Shown here piece after piece: positions 1-9,310 of a stretch of 64,000 nt of DNA (the stretch's first letter is position 1; every line of letters begins with the position of its first letter). This DNA is from Massilia litorea (lineage in GTDB: Bacteria > Pseudomonadota > Gammaproteobacteria > Burkholderiales > Burkholderiaceae_D), in the NCBI RefSeq assembly GCF_015101885.1, contig NZ_CP062941.1:4526001-4590000 (forward strand), given 5' to 3'. The position numbers were made by a program, and so were the translations under genes. The notes under the pieces are model-generated. The model was not told the origin of the DNA, did no database searches, and was given only the letters and a program-made list of their open reading frames with translations.

Positions 1-2093
1 CCATTGGCGTCGGCCAGCAGCGGGTTGATGTCGAGTTCGACGATTTCCGGGATGTCGCACACCAGGCGCGAGACCTGCACCAGGGTCGCGACGATCGCAT
101 CCATGTCGGCCGGCGGCCGGTTGCGGTAGCCGGCCAGCAGCCGCGCCACCCGCGTGCGGTCGATCATCTCGCGCGCCAGCACCGCGTTCAGCGGCGGCAG
201 CGCCACCGCGTGGTCGTCCGCCACCTGCGCCGCGATGCCGCCCTGGCCGAACAGGATCACCGGCCCGAACACCGGGTCGGTCGCCGCGCCCAGGATCAGC
301 TCATGCCCTTCCGGCCTGCGCGCCATCGCCTGCACCGAAAAGCCCTCGAAGCGCGCATCCGGGCGCATCTCGCCGAGGCGCTTGCGCACGCGCTGGGCGG
401 CGGCGCGCACCGCCTGTTCGGAGTCGAGGTCGAGCGCCACGCCGCCGACGTCCGACTTGTGCATCACGTCCGGCGAGAGGATCTTGACGGCCACTGGAAA
501 GCCGATGCTGCGCGCGGCGGCCACCGCGTCGTCGACGGTCTGGGCCGCGCGCGTCTCGACCAGCGCCATGCCGTAGGCACGCAGGATCGCCTTGGTCTCG
601 GGGTCGGACAGCAGGTAGCGGCCCGCGGCCAGCGCTTCGCGCACCAGCGCGCGCGCCATGCCCCGTTCGCTGGCGGCGATGCTCGAGACCGAGGGCGGTA
701 CCTGCATCAAGAGGTTCTGGTTCTGGCGGTAGTGGACGATCTGCAGGAAGCCCGCGACCGCGTCTTCGGGCGTGTCGAAGGTCGGCATGCCGGCGCTGGA
801 TGCAATCTCGCGCGCCTCGAGGACCGAGTCGCCGCCCAGCCAGCACGAGAGGACGTTGCGCGAGGCGCCTTTCGCCAGCGGCGCGATCGCGCGCGCGACG
901 TCGGCGCTGTCGACGGTGGCGGTCGGCGCGTGCACGACCAGCACGGCGTCGGCGTTCGGGTCCTGCAGCAGGATCTCGAGCGCCTGGCGGTAGCGTTCGG
1001 GTTCGGCGTCGCCGTGCAGGTTGACCGGATTGGCATGCGCGACCCGGCGCGGCAACACGGCGGCCAGGCGCTCGATCGTCGCCGGCGCCAGGGTCGCGGC
1101 GACGCCGCCGCCGCAGACCAGGGCGTCGAAGGCGAGCACGCCGGGACCGACGCCGTTGGCGAGGATCGCCAGGCGCTCGCCGTGCAGCGGTCTTGCGTGC
1201 GCGAGGGTCTCGACCGCTGCGAACAGCTGCTCGGTGGTGAACACACGCAGCATGCCGGCGCGCCGGATCGCCGCGTCGAACACGTCGTCCATGCCCGCCA
1301 GCGCCCCGCTCTCGCTGGCGGCGGCGCGGGGCTGGCCGAACCTTGCGGCACCGGCGCGCCCGGCCTTCAGCACCAGGGTCGGCTTGCTGCGTGCCGCCGC
1401 GCGCGCGGCCGACATGAATTTACGGGCATAGCGCAGGTGTTCCACATAGAGCAGGATCGAGCTGGTTCCGCCATCGCTGGCCAGGTAGTCGAGCACGTCG
1501 CCGAGGTCGACGTCGCTCGAATCGCCGAGCGCAATGAAATGCGAGAAGCCGATCCCGCGCGAGCGTGCCCGGTCGAGCACCCCGGTCATCAGCGCGCCCG
1601 ATTGCGAAACGAAGGCAATCCGTCCAGGCAGCGCGCCGCTATTGGCGACGCTGGCGTTCAGGCCCAGGCCGGGCGCCAGCAGGCCCGCACTGTTCGGCCC
1701 GAGGATGCGCAGCAAATAGGGATTGGCCGCATCGAGCATGGCCTGCTTCAGGGAGCGGCCGCGCTCGTCGCGGGCCTCGGCCAGGCCGGCGCTGAGCACG
1801 ATGGCCGCGCGCGTCCCTTTTTCGCCCAGCTGGCGGATGATCGTCGGCAGCGTTGCCGGCGGGGTGCAGATCACGGCCAGGTCGGGCGCGGCCGCCAGGT
1901 CCGCCACGCTGGCCACGGTGGGCAGTCCGGCCAGTTCGGTGTAGTTCGGATTGACCGGGTGGATGCTGCCGCGAAAGCCGCCTGCCATCAGGTTGTGCAG
2001 CAGCGTGGTGCCCAGGCTGCCGGGACGGTTCGAGGCGCCGATCAGCGCCACCGAGCGCGGCGCGAACAGTTTATTCAGGTTGCGGACGCTCAT
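1..2093 (-). CDS. NDP-forming acyl-CoA synthetase-like protein, probable Pat-type lysine acetyltransferase (3' end outside window)
   Basis: The 697 codons in the window give the CoA-binding domain at the N terminus (IGASNRPGSLG near residue 20), the two succinyl-CoA-ligase-like domains, and an ATP-grasp domain ending in VELDINPLLAD at the window edge. This is the architecture of ADP-forming acyl-CoA synthetases. Many bacterial members add a C-terminal GNAT domain, which would lie beyond position 1 and cannot be seen. The active-site loop that normally carries the phospho-histidine (SHTGALAG type) reads SESGALAG, with Glu261 in place of His. Loss of this His is known in the Pat/YfiQ protein acetyltransferases, so I infer regulation of metabolic enzymes by lysine acetylation rather than acyl-CoA synthesis. 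The start is the ATG giving MSVRNLNKLFAPRSVA. It is divergent from the CDF gene. Confidence 0.8.
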   Translation of the reverse strand, partial: MSVRNLNKLFAPRSVALIGASNRPGSLGTTLLHNLMAGGFRGSIHPVNPNYTELAGLPTVASVADLAAAPDLAVICTPPATLPTIIRQLGEKGTRAAIVLSAGLAEARDERGRSLKQAMLDAANPYLLRILGPNSAGLLAPGLGLNASVANSGALPGRIAFVSQSGALMTGVLDRARSRGIGFSHFIALGDSSDVDLGDVLDYLASDGGTSSILLYVEHLRYARKFMSAARAAARSKPTLVLKAGRAGAARFGQPRAAASESGALAGMDDVFDAAIRRAGMLRVFTTEQLFAAVETLAHARPLHGERLAILANGVGPGVLAFDALVCGGGVAATLAPATIERLAAVLPRRVAHANPVNLHGDAEPERYRQALEILLQDPNADAVLVVHAPTATVDSADVARAIAPLAKGASRNVLSCWLGGDSVLEAREIASSAGMPTFDTPEDAVAGFLQIVHYRQNQNLLMQVPPSVSSIAASERGMARALVREALAAGRYLLSDPETKAILRAYGMALVETRAAQTVDDAVAAARSIGFPVAVKILSPDVMHKSDVGGVALDLDSEQAVRAAAQRVRKRLGEMRPDARFEGFSVQAMARRPEGHELILGAATDPVFGPVILFGQGGIAAQVADDHAVALPPLNAVLAREMIDRTRVARLLAGYRNRPPADMDAIVATLVQVSRLVCDIPEIVELDINPLLADAN

Positions 2094-2188
2094 GGCGCAG
2101 CCGTGCCCGGTGAAAACGGCGAATTCGCTAGACTGGACACCAAGCTGACCTCCTGTTCGAACACGACCGAAAACAATGAACGAAACGA

Positions 2189-3136
2189 ATGAACGAAACC
2201 GATAACGACACCAAGCCCGCCACCGACAGCAAAAAGGTGATCTATGCCGCCATCGTCGCCAACCTCGGCATCGCCGCCGCCAAGTTCGTCGTCGCCGCGT
2301 TCACCGGCAGCGCCGCGATGCTCGCCGAAGGCATCCACTCGGCGGTTGATACCGGCAACGAGCTGCTGCTGCTCATCGGCGAAAAGATCAGCGCCAGGAA
2401 ACCGGACGCGCGCCATCCCTTCGGCTACGGCAAGGCCGTGTACTTCTGGGCGCTGGTCGTCGCGCTGTCCGTGTTTTCGCTGGGCGGCGGGCTGTCGATC
2501 TACCACGGCATCCAGAGCCTGCGCGCGCCGGAAGCGCTGACCGACCCCACCTGGAACTATGTCGTGCTGGGCGTCGCCTTTCTTTTCGAAGGATACAGCT
2601 GGAACGTATCTCGCCGCGCACTGAACGGCAAGCGCCGTCCCGGCGCCTCGCTCTGGCAGACGGTCAAGGCGAGCAAGGACGCGTCGACCTTCACGGTCTT
2701 CATCGAGGATACGGCGGCGCTGATCGGCATCGTGGTGGCGGCGGCCGGCATTTTCCTGGGCCACCTGTTCGACAACGTGTATATCGATCCCGCCGCCTCG
2801 ATCGCGATCGGCCTGCTGCTGGTGGGCGCTTCCTTCACGCTGGCGCGCGAGACCGGCGCCCTGCTGCTGGGCGAAAGCGTCGGCGTCGAACAGACCGGCA
2901 AGCTGAAGGAACTGTTTCGCGCCGACCCGGCCATCGAGAGCGTCGGCCAGCTGATGACGATGCAGCTGGGGCCGCAGGACGTGCTGCTGACGGCGGCCGT
3001 GCGCTTCAGGCGCGGCATGCGCATCGACGAGGTCGACGTGGCGATCGCCCGGCTCGAGCGCGCGGTGGAGGAATTCGACCCCGCGATCACGCGGGTGTAT
3101 TTCGAGGCCGCCGCCCTGCGCTCGGCGATGCGCTAG
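2189..3136 (+). CDS. Cation diffusion facilitator (ZnT9-like) transporter
   Basis: A 315-residue protein with six predicted membrane segments followed by a short cytoplasmic C-terminal domain, the usual CDF plan. The second membrane segment carries HSAVDTGNE, giving the HxxxD metal site. The equivalent site in the fifth segment reads EDTAALIG, the variant seen in the ZnT9/SLC30A9-like branch. The likely role is proton-coupled efflux or compartment exchange of Zn, Mn or a similar divalent cation across the inner membrane. The substrate cannot be fixed from sequence. The start is the ATG at 2189, which has no strong Shine-Dalgarno. The gene is convergent with copA, with only 6 bases between the stops. 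Confidence 0.88.
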   Translation: MNETDNDTKPATDSKKVIYAAIVANLGIAAAKFVVAAFTGSAAMLAEGIHSAVDTGNELLLLIGEKISARKPDARHPFGYGKAVYFWALVVALSVFSLGGGLSIYHGIQSLRAPEALTDPTWNYVVLGVAFLFEGYSWNVSRRALNGKRRPGASLWQTVKASKDASTFTVFIEDTAALIGIVVAAAGIFLGHLFDNVYIDPAASIAIGLLLVGASFTLARETGALLLGESVGVEQTGKLKELFRADPAIESVGQLMTMQLGPQDVLLTAAVRFRRGMRIDEVDVAIARLERAVEEFDPAITRVYFEAAALRSAMR

Positions 3137-3142
3137 CCGCCC

Positions 3143-3349
3143 TTACGCCGCCGAGCGCGCCGTCACCGGATAGCCGGCTTCGTCGATCGCCGCCGCGATC
3201 CGCTCCAGCTCCGCGCGGCTGTCGATCCGCACCTTCTTGCTGGCCAGGTCGATGTCCACCTTCGCGCCGGCGTCCAGTGCCTGCACGGTTTTCGTCACGC
3301 GGCCCACGCAGTGGCCGCAGCTCATGCCTTCCACAGTCAGTTCATACAT
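3143..3349 (-). CDS. copZ: Internal start for a free CopZ-like copper chaperone within copA
   Basis: Inside copA, in the same frame, an ATG at 3349 is preceded at 7-8 bases by AGGAG (in CAGGAGAAAAAACG) and would give a 68-residue protein beginning [14 protein letters not shown]. That is a complete CopZ-type HMA chaperone. The ribosome binding site is as good as that of any gene nearby, so the mRNA may yield both the long ATPase and a soluble chaperone. E. coli also makes a small chaperone from copA, though there by frameshifting in the N-terminal domain. Whether the internal start is used here is inference. Confidence 0.5.
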   Translation of the reverse strand: MYELTVEGMSCGHCVGRVTKTVQALDAGAKVDIDLASKKVRIDSRAELERIAAAIDEAGYPVTARSAA

Positions 3350-5611
3350 CGTTTTTTCTCCTGTCGATTGGGGTGCCGCACGCTCAAACTGCGTGCCGGC
3401 GGTTTTAAGATTCGTCGGCGCCGGCCGCCAGCCGCGCAGCAGCAGCGCGTTGGCGACCACGCTCACCGAACTGAGCGCCATCGCGGCGCCGGCCAGCATC
3501 GGGTTGAGCAGGCCGCAGGCGGCCAGCGGGATGCCGACCAGGTTGTACACGAAGGCCCAGCCCAGGTTCTGGCGGATCTTGCTCCAGGTGCGCTGCGAGA
3601 CCGCGATGGCATCGGCCACCAGGCGCGGATCGCCGCGCATCAGGGTGATGCCGGCGGTGTGCATGGCGACGTCCGTGCCGCCGGCCATCGCAATGCCGAC
3701 GTCGGCCGCCGCCAGCGCCGGCGCGTCGTTGATGCCGTCGCCGACCATCGCCACCGTGCCGCCGGCCGCGATGGCCGCACGCACGGCCTCGGCCTTTTCG
3801 CCGGGCAGCACCCGGGCCGTGTAGCGCGCGATGCCGAGCGCTTCGGCCACGGCCCGCGCCGCCCCCGCATTGTCGCCGGTTAGCATCATGGGCGTCACAC
3901 CCATCGCTTTCAGGCGCGCGACGGCCTCCACAGCGCCTTCCTTGATGCGGTCGCCGAACGCGAGCAGGCCCAGGACCTCGGGTGCGCCCTGCCCGCCCTG
4001 CGTGCCCTTTGCCAGCCACGACACCGTGCGTCCGTCGGCCTCGTACCGGTCGGCGGCGGCGCGCCAGGCATCGGTATCGGCGTTCAGCTCCTCCATCAGG
4101 CGCGCGTTGCCGAGATAGACGGTCGCGCCGTCGACCTCGGCCTGCACGCCGCGCCCCGGCAAGGCACGCGCCGCGCCGGCCAGCGGTATCGGCAGGCCCT
4201 GTTCCCGTACGTGGCCGGCGACCGCATGCGCCAGCGGATGTTCGCTGTGCTGCTGCACCGCCGCGGCCAGGGTCGCCACCGCTCGCGCATCATGGCCCTC
4301 GACCGCAACGACCCGCGGCCGGCCTTCGGTCAGGGTGCCGGTCTTGTCGAACACGACCGTGTCGACGGCGTGCGCCCGCTCCAGTGCTTCGGCGTCGCGG
4401 ATCAGGATGCCGTGGCGCGCGGCGGCCCCGGTGCCGACCATGATCGCGGTCGGCGTCGCGAGCCCGAGCGCGCAGGGACAGGCGATCACCTGCACCGCCA
4501 CCGCATTGAGCAGGGCCGCCTGCCAGTCGCCGGTGGCCAGGCCCCAGCCGAGCAGGGTCAGCAGCGAAATGAGCAGCACGACCGGCACGAACAGCGCGCT
4601 GACGCGGTCGACCAGGCGCTGCACCGGCGCCTTGACGGCCTGCGCGTCCTCGACCTGGCGGATGATTTTCGAGAGCATGGTCTCGGCCCCGACCGCCGTC
4701 ACCTCGACCAGCAGCAGGCCTTCGCCATTCACGGCACCGCCCGTCACGCGCGCGCCCGGGCCTTTCGCCTGCGGCAGGCTTTCCCCGGTCAGCAGCGACT
4801 CGTCGAGGTGGCTGCGGCCATCGAGCACGCGCCCGTCGGCGGCGACGCGCGCGCCGGGACGCACGACCAGCACGTCGCCGACGCGCAAGCTGTCGAGCGC
4901 AATCGCGGTGTCGACGCCGCCGCGGCGCACGATGGCTTCGCTCGCGCGCAGCGCTTCGAGCGCGCGGATCGCTTCCACCGTCTGCCCCTTGGCGCGGGCC
5001 TCGAGCCATTTGCCGAGCAGGACCAGGGTGATGACGGTCGCCGACGATTCGAAATAGAGGTGCGCGCTGCCGGGTCCGCCGCCCCTTGCCAGCAGCCAGA
5101 CCGACAGTCCGTACGCCGCGCTGGTGCCGATCGCCACCAGCAGGTCCATGTTGCCGCTGCCGGCGCGCAGCGCTTTCCAGCCGGCCCGGTAGAAGCGCGC
5201 GCCGAGCCAGAACTGCACCGGTGTGGCCAGCAGCCATTGCAGCGCGCCCGGCAGCGACCAGTCGCGGCCCACCAGATGGCCCAGCATCGGCGCCGCCAGG
5301 GGCGCGGTGAACAGCAGCGCGAACGCCAGCGGCCACCAGGCCGGCGCGGTCCTGGCGCCTGCCGCCGGCCTGGCGGCGGGCGTCACGCTGCCCTCATAGC
5401 CGGCCTTGCGCACGGCCGCCAGCACGGCATCGGGCGCCGCCGACCCGCGCACGCTGGCCCGTTCGGTCGCCAGGTTGACGCCGGCATCGAGCACCCCGGG
5501 CACCGCACGTATCGCTTTCTCGACACGCGCGACGCAGGAGGCGCATGTCATACCGGAAATATCAAAGCTGGCCACGCCTGCATCGGCAAGCTGATCGGTT
5601 TTCTTGTCCAT
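3143..5611 (-). CDS. copA: Copper-exporting P1B-type ATPase CopA fused in frame to a C-terminal CopZ-like domain
   Basis: An 822-residue Cu(I) export ATPase of the inner membrane. The N-terminal HMA domain has GMTCASC. Then follow the membrane region with the ion-binding CPC (ACPCALG), the phosphorylation motif DKTGT, the SEHPLA motif, TGDN and GDGIND. After the last membrane segments a linker of roughly 25 residues runs without a stop into a second HMA domain with GMSCGHC, the size and sequence of a free CopZ chaperone. The start chosen is the ATG at 5611, preceded by AAAGGAAAAACC. An upstream in-frame ATG at 5665 lies inside the operator and is unlikely. The promoter is a CueR-type element at 5635-5665. 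The C-terminal HMA is probably a formerly separate copZ gene. Confidence 0.95.
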   Translation of the reverse strand: MDKKTDQLADAGVASFDISGMTCASCVARVEKAIRAVPGVLDAGVNLATERASVRGSAAPDAVLAAVRKAGYEGSVTPAARPAAGARTAPAWWPLAFALLFTAPLAAPMLGHLVGRDWSLPGALQWLLATPVQFWLGARFYRAGWKALRAGSGNMDLLVAIGTSAAYGLSVWLLARGGGPGSAHLYFESSATVITLVLLGKWLEARAKGQTVEAIRALEALRASEAIVRRGGVDTAIALDSLRVGDVLVVRPGARVAADGRVLDGRSHLDESLLTGESLPQAKGPGARVTGGAVNGEGLLLVEVTAVGAETMLSKIIRQVEDAQAVKAPVQRLVDRVSALFVPVVLLISLLTLLGWGLATGDWQAALLNAVAVQVIACPCALGLATPTAIMVGTGAAARHGILIRDAEALERAHAVDTVVFDKTGTLTEGRPRVVAVEGHDARAVATLAAAVQQHSEHPLAHAVAGHVREQGLPIPLAGAARALPGRGVQAEVDGATVYLGNARLMEELNADTDAWRAAADRYEADGRTVSWLAKGTQGGQGAPEVLGLLAFGDRIKEGAVEAVARLKAMGVTPMMLTGDNAGAARAVAEALGIARYTARVLPGEKAEAVRAAIAAGGTVAMVGDGINDAPALAAADVGIAMAGGTDVAMHTAGITLMRGDPRLVADAIAVSQRTWSKIRQNLGWAFVYNLVGIPLAACGLLNPMLAGAAMALSSVSVVANALLLRGWRPAPTNLKTAGTQFERAAPQSTGEKTMYELTVEGMSCGHCVGRVTKTVQALDAGAKVDIDLASKKVRIDSRAELERIAAAIDEAGYPVTARSAA

Positions 5612-5634
5612 GGTTTTTCCTTTCGATCCACGCC

Positions 5635-5665
5635 AGCATAGACCTTTCCACCATGGGAAGGTCAA
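5635..5665 (-). promoter_or_regulatory. CueR-type promoter/operator of copA
   Basis: Reading the minus strand: a -35 TTGACC, exactly 19 bases of spacer, and a -10 TATGCT. The long 19-base spacer is typical of promoters activated by MerR-family regulators. It contains the near-palindrome GACCTTCCC-ATGGT-GGAAAGGTC (5641-5663), which fits the CueR operator pattern CCTTCC...GGAAGG. A matching element stands before cueR at 32697-32727. Confidence 0.88.
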
Positions 5666-5673
5666 GCGAAAGC

Positions 5674-6726
5674 TCAGCCCCTCGCCCCGAGCGGGGCCAT
5701 CGGCAGCACGAGGTAGCGCATGTCGGCCCGGTCTGCCTGTGCGGTGCTGCTGACGAGGAAGCTGTCGCGTCCGAGGCGCGCCGCCGCTCCTGCAGGCCCG
5801 GCCAGCTGGACAGGCCGCACTTCCTGCGCGCGCAGCACGAGCTGCACTTCGAAGCCGACCGTGGGTTCGGCGAACCTGCGCAGGATCGCACGCAGCAGCG
5901 CACTGCCGGCGCCGCTGGGCAGGAAGTGGGCAAACGCAGCCGCATCGAGCGGACCGATGCGCAGGCGCGCGCGCAGGTCGGGCCGCCAGCTGCGCGCGCC
6001 CAGCAGGACGTTTTCGCCGAGCTCGGCATTGACGCCCAGCGCGGCCTGTTCATCGGCATGCAGGCGGTCCCAGTAGCCGACCGCTTCCTCGAGTTCCACC
6101 GCGACGCCGAGATAATCGGACAGCAGGCGCGCCAGCACCACGCCCGGGCGCGGACGCTGTTGCAGCAGGCCGGCGAAATGGGCGATCAGGCCATCCGGCA
6201 CCGGCGGCGCACCCGGAGGGCGGCCGGGCGGGCAACCGGCCAGGGCCAGCAGCAGCGGCCGGAAGCGGTCCGGATCGCCCTCCCTGCCGGCGGCCATGTG
6301 CTCGACCCGGCTTTTCTGCCAGGCGCGGTAGAACAGCGCCAGCATCCGGTTCGACACCAGGTCGAGGAAGGCGCGCGGCGCAGCATCGTCGCGCCCGCCC
6401 TGCCAGGCGGCGATGCGTTCGGTGACGTGCAGGGGCAGCGCGCCGTGCACGCCGAGCAGGCCCATGAAGGCCGGGGTCAGGCTGAAGCGGTCGCCTTCGG
6501 ACCCGTCCGGAATGCGGGCGATGGCCTCGATCTCGGATGCGGGAAAACCCAGCCCCAGGCTGTTCTCGAAGCGCAGGCGCTCGCGCAGGGCCTGCCCGGA
6601 CGGTACGCCCCGCTCGGCCAGCCAGGCCAGCAGGATCGATACCGCCTGGACGAACTCGAAGGTGTGCGGCGCCGCCAGCAGCCGCTCGATCAGGGGCGCA
6701 ATTTCTCGACGCTGCGTGGGGGGCAT
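5674..6726 (-). CDS. tssG: Type VI secretion baseplate protein TssG
   Basis: A 350-residue protein of the TssG/ImpH/VasB family, a wedge component of the T6SS baseplate that pairs with two TssF copies. Typical features are the N-terminal [13 protein letters not shown] segment, the region [17 protein letters not shown], and the central [19 protein letters not shown] block. The length is normal. The start at 6726 overlaps the end of tssF by 37 bases, suggesting translational coupling. The stop lies 8 bases from the -35 of the copA promoter. The next T6SS gene expected downstream (tssH) is absent here, but a truncated tssH and tssA lie near 34 kb. Confidence 0.9.
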   Translation of the reverse strand: MPPTQRREIAPLIERLLAAPHTFEFVQAVSILLAWLAERGVPSGQALRERLRFENSLGLGFPASEIEAIARIPDGSEGDRFSLTPAFMGLLGVHGALPLHVTERIAAWQGGRDDAAPRAFLDLVSNRMLALFYRAWQKSRVEHMAAGREGDPDRFRPLLLALAGCPPGRPPGAPPVPDGLIAHFAGLLQQRPRPGVVLARLLSDYLGVAVELEEAVGYWDRLHADEQAALGVNAELGENVLLGARSWRPDLRARLRIGPLDAAAFAHFLPSGAGSALLRAILRRFAEPTVGFEVQLVLRAQEVRPVQLAGPAGAAARLGRDSFLVSSTAQADRADMRYLVLPMAPLGARG

Positions 6727-8558
6727 GCGAACATCTCCTCTCCGCTCTGGTGCGAGACGATCTCGAGCCGGGTGAAGCAGTTGAGCTGGCTGTTCAGGGA
6801 AAAATAGCGGTCCATCACCTGCGCGAACACGTAGAGCGAACTGCCGGCGAAAGCCTCTTCGTCGACCGTCATGCGGATGCCCACCCCCGGCATCAGCGAG
6901 GATACCGGCCGGGTCCTGAGCCAGGCGCGCACGCTGCCGTGCTCGAGGCCGACGATGCCCGCGATCTGGCGCCGCGCGACCGGAGAACGCGGCAGGTCGT
7001 ACAGGGCCAGCATCTTCTGCAGGTCCGGCAGGCCGGCCGTCGTCAGTCCCCCATGGTTCAGGGCCAGGTGCGCGATCAGGCGCCAGTGGGCGCAGTCGCT
7101 GCCGCTACCGCCACCGAAGCGCCAGCTCGGGGTCGGCTTGCGGAGCAGGCCGAAGGGCACGGCGCCGCTCGAGGATTCGGCCAGCAGGTCGCCGGCGGGC
7201 TGGCCGATGCGCAGTTGCAGGGGCAGGTCGCGGTTCGAGCAGGTCAGGTCGGTCGAGATCGTGGCGCTGGACGCCTCGTCCGCACTGAATTCCGGATCGA
7301 CCAGGGCCAGCTTGAGTTCGTGCCCGGGACTGATCCGGGCCAGCGTCTCGTCGCGGCGGGCCACCCAGAAGCGGCCCGGCGCCGCTGCCGCTGCCGCTGC
7401 GCCCTCGTGGCGCACCGCGTACAGCGGGCCGAATTCGGTGACGCCGGTGTGTCCGCGCGCCTCGCGCACGACGCATACCTTGTCGATGCTGTGGATCTCG
7501 AAAGCGGCGGCGTGGGCGCCATCGGCCGCGAGCCGGTATTCGGCGCGCGTGTGCGACAGCTGGATCGGGTCGCCGGCCTTGCGAAACAGGTTCACCACCG
7601 GCGTGCAGCCGAGCAGCAGGTGGCGCGCCGCCAGCGGCGCCAGTACGCGCGCGGCATCGCAGTCGCCGCTCATGCCGGCCAGCCCGACGTGCAGCGTGCA
7701 GCGCTCGCAGCCCGGCGGCAGGCGCCCGGCAAGCGCGCCCAGGTCGATATCGATGAAGTTGAATTTTTCCGGATAAGTGAAATACTCGGTGAGCAGGCGG
7801 AAGGCCGGATGCGAACGCGCCGGCGCCGGCAGCAGCGCCTCGTCCTCTTCCAGGCCGGCCAGGCCCAGCGGTATCGTGTCGAGCGCCAGCCAGGGTTTGC
7901 CATCGCCGGCCTCGACCCAGGCGGCACGCGCCCGCATGAACAAGGCATCGATCAGGGCGGCGCGCAGCGAGGGCTCGCCGTCGACGAACACACGCAGCCG
8001 GCCCATTCCCTGGCGGCACAGGGCGGAGAGCGCCCCTTTCCATTCCAGGCAGATCGCCACGCCCGCGGTCACGCCGCGCGGCAGGCCCGCTGCGCGCGAT
8101 GTTCCAGCGGGCAGCGCGAACGGGACCGCGAAGGCCGCGCGCACGATCTGGAGCGGGCCGGTCAGCACCGGATAGACGGTGCGGAACTGGCAGGCCGTGC
8201 CGCCGACCGGGCTGCTGCGCAGCGGCGTGCCGCGCGCGATGGCGGCGAACTCCCCCGCATCGCGGCCGGACTGGACAATCCGGGCCACAGAATAGGAAGG
8301 CAGCGGACGCAGGTAATGGGGATACAGGCTCTCGAGCAGGGACTCGGTGAATTTCGGATGGTCGTCGTCGAGGCGCTTGTGGATGCGCGCGCTGAGCAGC
8401 GCCACCGACTGGATCAGGCGCGCGACGCTCGGATCCTCGTAGCTCTCGCCGGCGATATGGAGCTCGCCCGCCGGCTTCGGAAAGCGGCTGCGGAACTCGC
8501 GCGCATACTGGCCGAACAGTCCCAGCTCTTCCTCGAAATACCGTAATAGCTCATCCAT
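6690..8558 (-). CDS. tssF: Type VI secretion baseplate protein TssF
   Basis: A 622-residue TssF/ImpG/VasA protein, the main wedge subunit of the T6SS baseplate. It begins MDELLRYFEEELGLFGQYAREF and contains DPSVARLIQSVALLSARIHKRLDDD and ESLYPHYLRPLPS, conserved signatures of the family. The start at 8558 is chosen because GGAGAA lies four to five bases upstream. The same frame stays open to 8816, but the extension shows no family homology. tssE, the usual gene just upstream of tssF, is not present. tssF and tssG therefore stand alone without sheath, tube, membrane complex or spike genes. Confidence 0.92.
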   Translation of the reverse strand: MDELLRYFEEELGLFGQYAREFRSRFPKPAGELHIAGESYEDPSVARLIQSVALLSARIHKRLDDDHPKFTESLLESLYPHYLRPLPSYSVARIVQSGRDAGEFAAIARGTPLRSSPVGGTACQFRTVYPVLTGPLQIVRAAFAVPFALPAGTSRAAGLPRGVTAGVAICLEWKGALSALCRQGMGRLRVFVDGEPSLRAALIDALFMRARAAWVEAGDGKPWLALDTIPLGLAGLEEDEALLPAPARSHPAFRLLTEYFTYPEKFNFIDIDLGALAGRLPPGCERCTLHVGLAGMSGDCDAARVLAPLAARHLLLGCTPVVNLFRKAGDPIQLSHTRAEYRLAADGAHAAAFEIHSIDKVCVVREARGHTGVTEFGPLYAVRHEGAAAAAAAPGRFWVARRDETLARISPGHELKLALVDPEFSADEASSATISTDLTCSNRDLPLQLRIGQPAGDLLAESSSGAVPFGLLRKPTPSWRFGGGSGSDCAHWRLIAHLALNHGGLTTAGLPDLQKMLALYDLPRSPVARRQIAGIVGLEHGSVRAWLRTRPVSSLMPGVGIRMTVDEEAFAGSSLYVFAQVMDRYFSLNSQLNCFTRLEIVSHQSGEEMFACPPRSVEKLRP

Positions 8559-8776
8559 ACGTTCTCCGCGCTTGCTGGAAACGAACCATGCTCCCATTGC
8601 GTTGCCCCTGCGGCTTTGACTGGCGATAAGAACTGCTGCGGGCTCATGCGAGGGGCGCAGCGCCACCGGACGCAAATAGCGGCAGGTTTCGCCGGGCGCC
8701 GCTTTGAGATAGCGCAAACTTGATATCGGTAGTGGAGGCACACTGGCCTGGATTCCCCCGCGCTGGCGAAGTTCCG

Positions 8777-9223
8777 ATGGCCCCGCTCTCCTCGTCCTCC
8801 CCGCACACGGCAGCAAGCGCCCTGCGCCGCGCGCGCAAGCTCCTGTTCGTTCGCATCCACGCGCTCGCCTGCCTCCCGGACGCCGGCTTCTGTGCCGGAT
8901 TCGATGCGATCGTCACCGCGATCGAGGCCGACCTGGCGCATGAGCAAATCGTCATGGAAACCCTGGCCTTCGACGGCCTGCGCGAGCGCCTGGCCGAGAA
9001 TGCACTGTTGCTGGCCTCGCTGCACCGCATCGTGACCCAGGTCGAAGCCGGCAACGCCGAACTCGGCCGTGTCGCCCTGGCAGCCGCGGCCGACCTGCTC
9101 TCGCTGCATCGGTTGACGACCGACCTGGCGCTGGTACTGGCGCGGCCGGCGAGTCCTGTCCCGAATCATTCCCACGCGGCCAGACCTCCGAAGGCCGGTC
9201 CGGGGCGCAGGCGCAAACCGTGA
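8777..9223 (+). CDS. Small helical protein resembling a ligand-poor hemerythrin domain
   Basis: A 148-residue protein, mostly alpha-helical by eye, with codon use like its neighbours. The pattern FDAIVTAIEADLAHEQIVME...LLSLHRLTTDLAL resembles bacteriohemerythrins, which bind a di-iron oxygen site through HxxxE, HxxxH and HxxxxD. The last motif (HRLTTD) is preserved, but the earlier histidines are mostly replaced (Asp, Arg, Asn at the aligned places). If the fold is right, the di-iron site is probably incomplete. The C-terminal 30 residues are Pro/Arg-rich. The start is the ATG at 8777, with only a weak ribosome site. It is divergent from tssF and 87 bases upstream of the DUF2127 gene. The function is unknown. 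Confidence 0.55.
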   Translation: MAPLSSSSPHTAASALRRARKLLFVRIHALACLPDAGFCAGFDAIVTAIEADLAHEQIVMETLAFDGLRERLAENALLLASLHRIVTQVEAGNAELGRVALAAAADLLSLHRLTTDLALVLARPASPVPNHSHAARPPKAGPGRRRKP

Positions 9224-9310
9224 CGATCGGGACATTGCCGGCCTGAGCAGCGGGCGACGTACAGGCGGCCTGATCAGGTAGCATACGAGCAAACCCGAGA
9301 TCGGAGAGCC

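Noticed and set aside
210..2192. A 660-codon plus-strand frame opposite the acyl-CoA synthetase-like gene.
   Set aside because: It is antisense to a gene with recognisable CoA-binding and ATP-grasp motifs. Its composition (Arg, Ala, His, Gln-rich) is that of the reverse strand of high-GC coding DNA.
4211..5641. A 476-codon plus-strand frame opposite copA.
   Set aside because: It is a mirror of the copA codons, with no family resemblance; copA is certain.
8740..8780. CTGGATTCCCCCGCGCTGGCGAAG, resembling dispersed proteobacterial repeats that begin CTGGATTCCCGC.
   Set aside because: Only one partial arm is present and no inverted partner was found nearby.
8559..8816. In-frame upstream extension of tssF by about 86 codons.
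   Set aside because: TssF homology begins at MDELLRYFEEELG with a good ribosome site; the extension looks non-coding and overlaps the divergent small gene.
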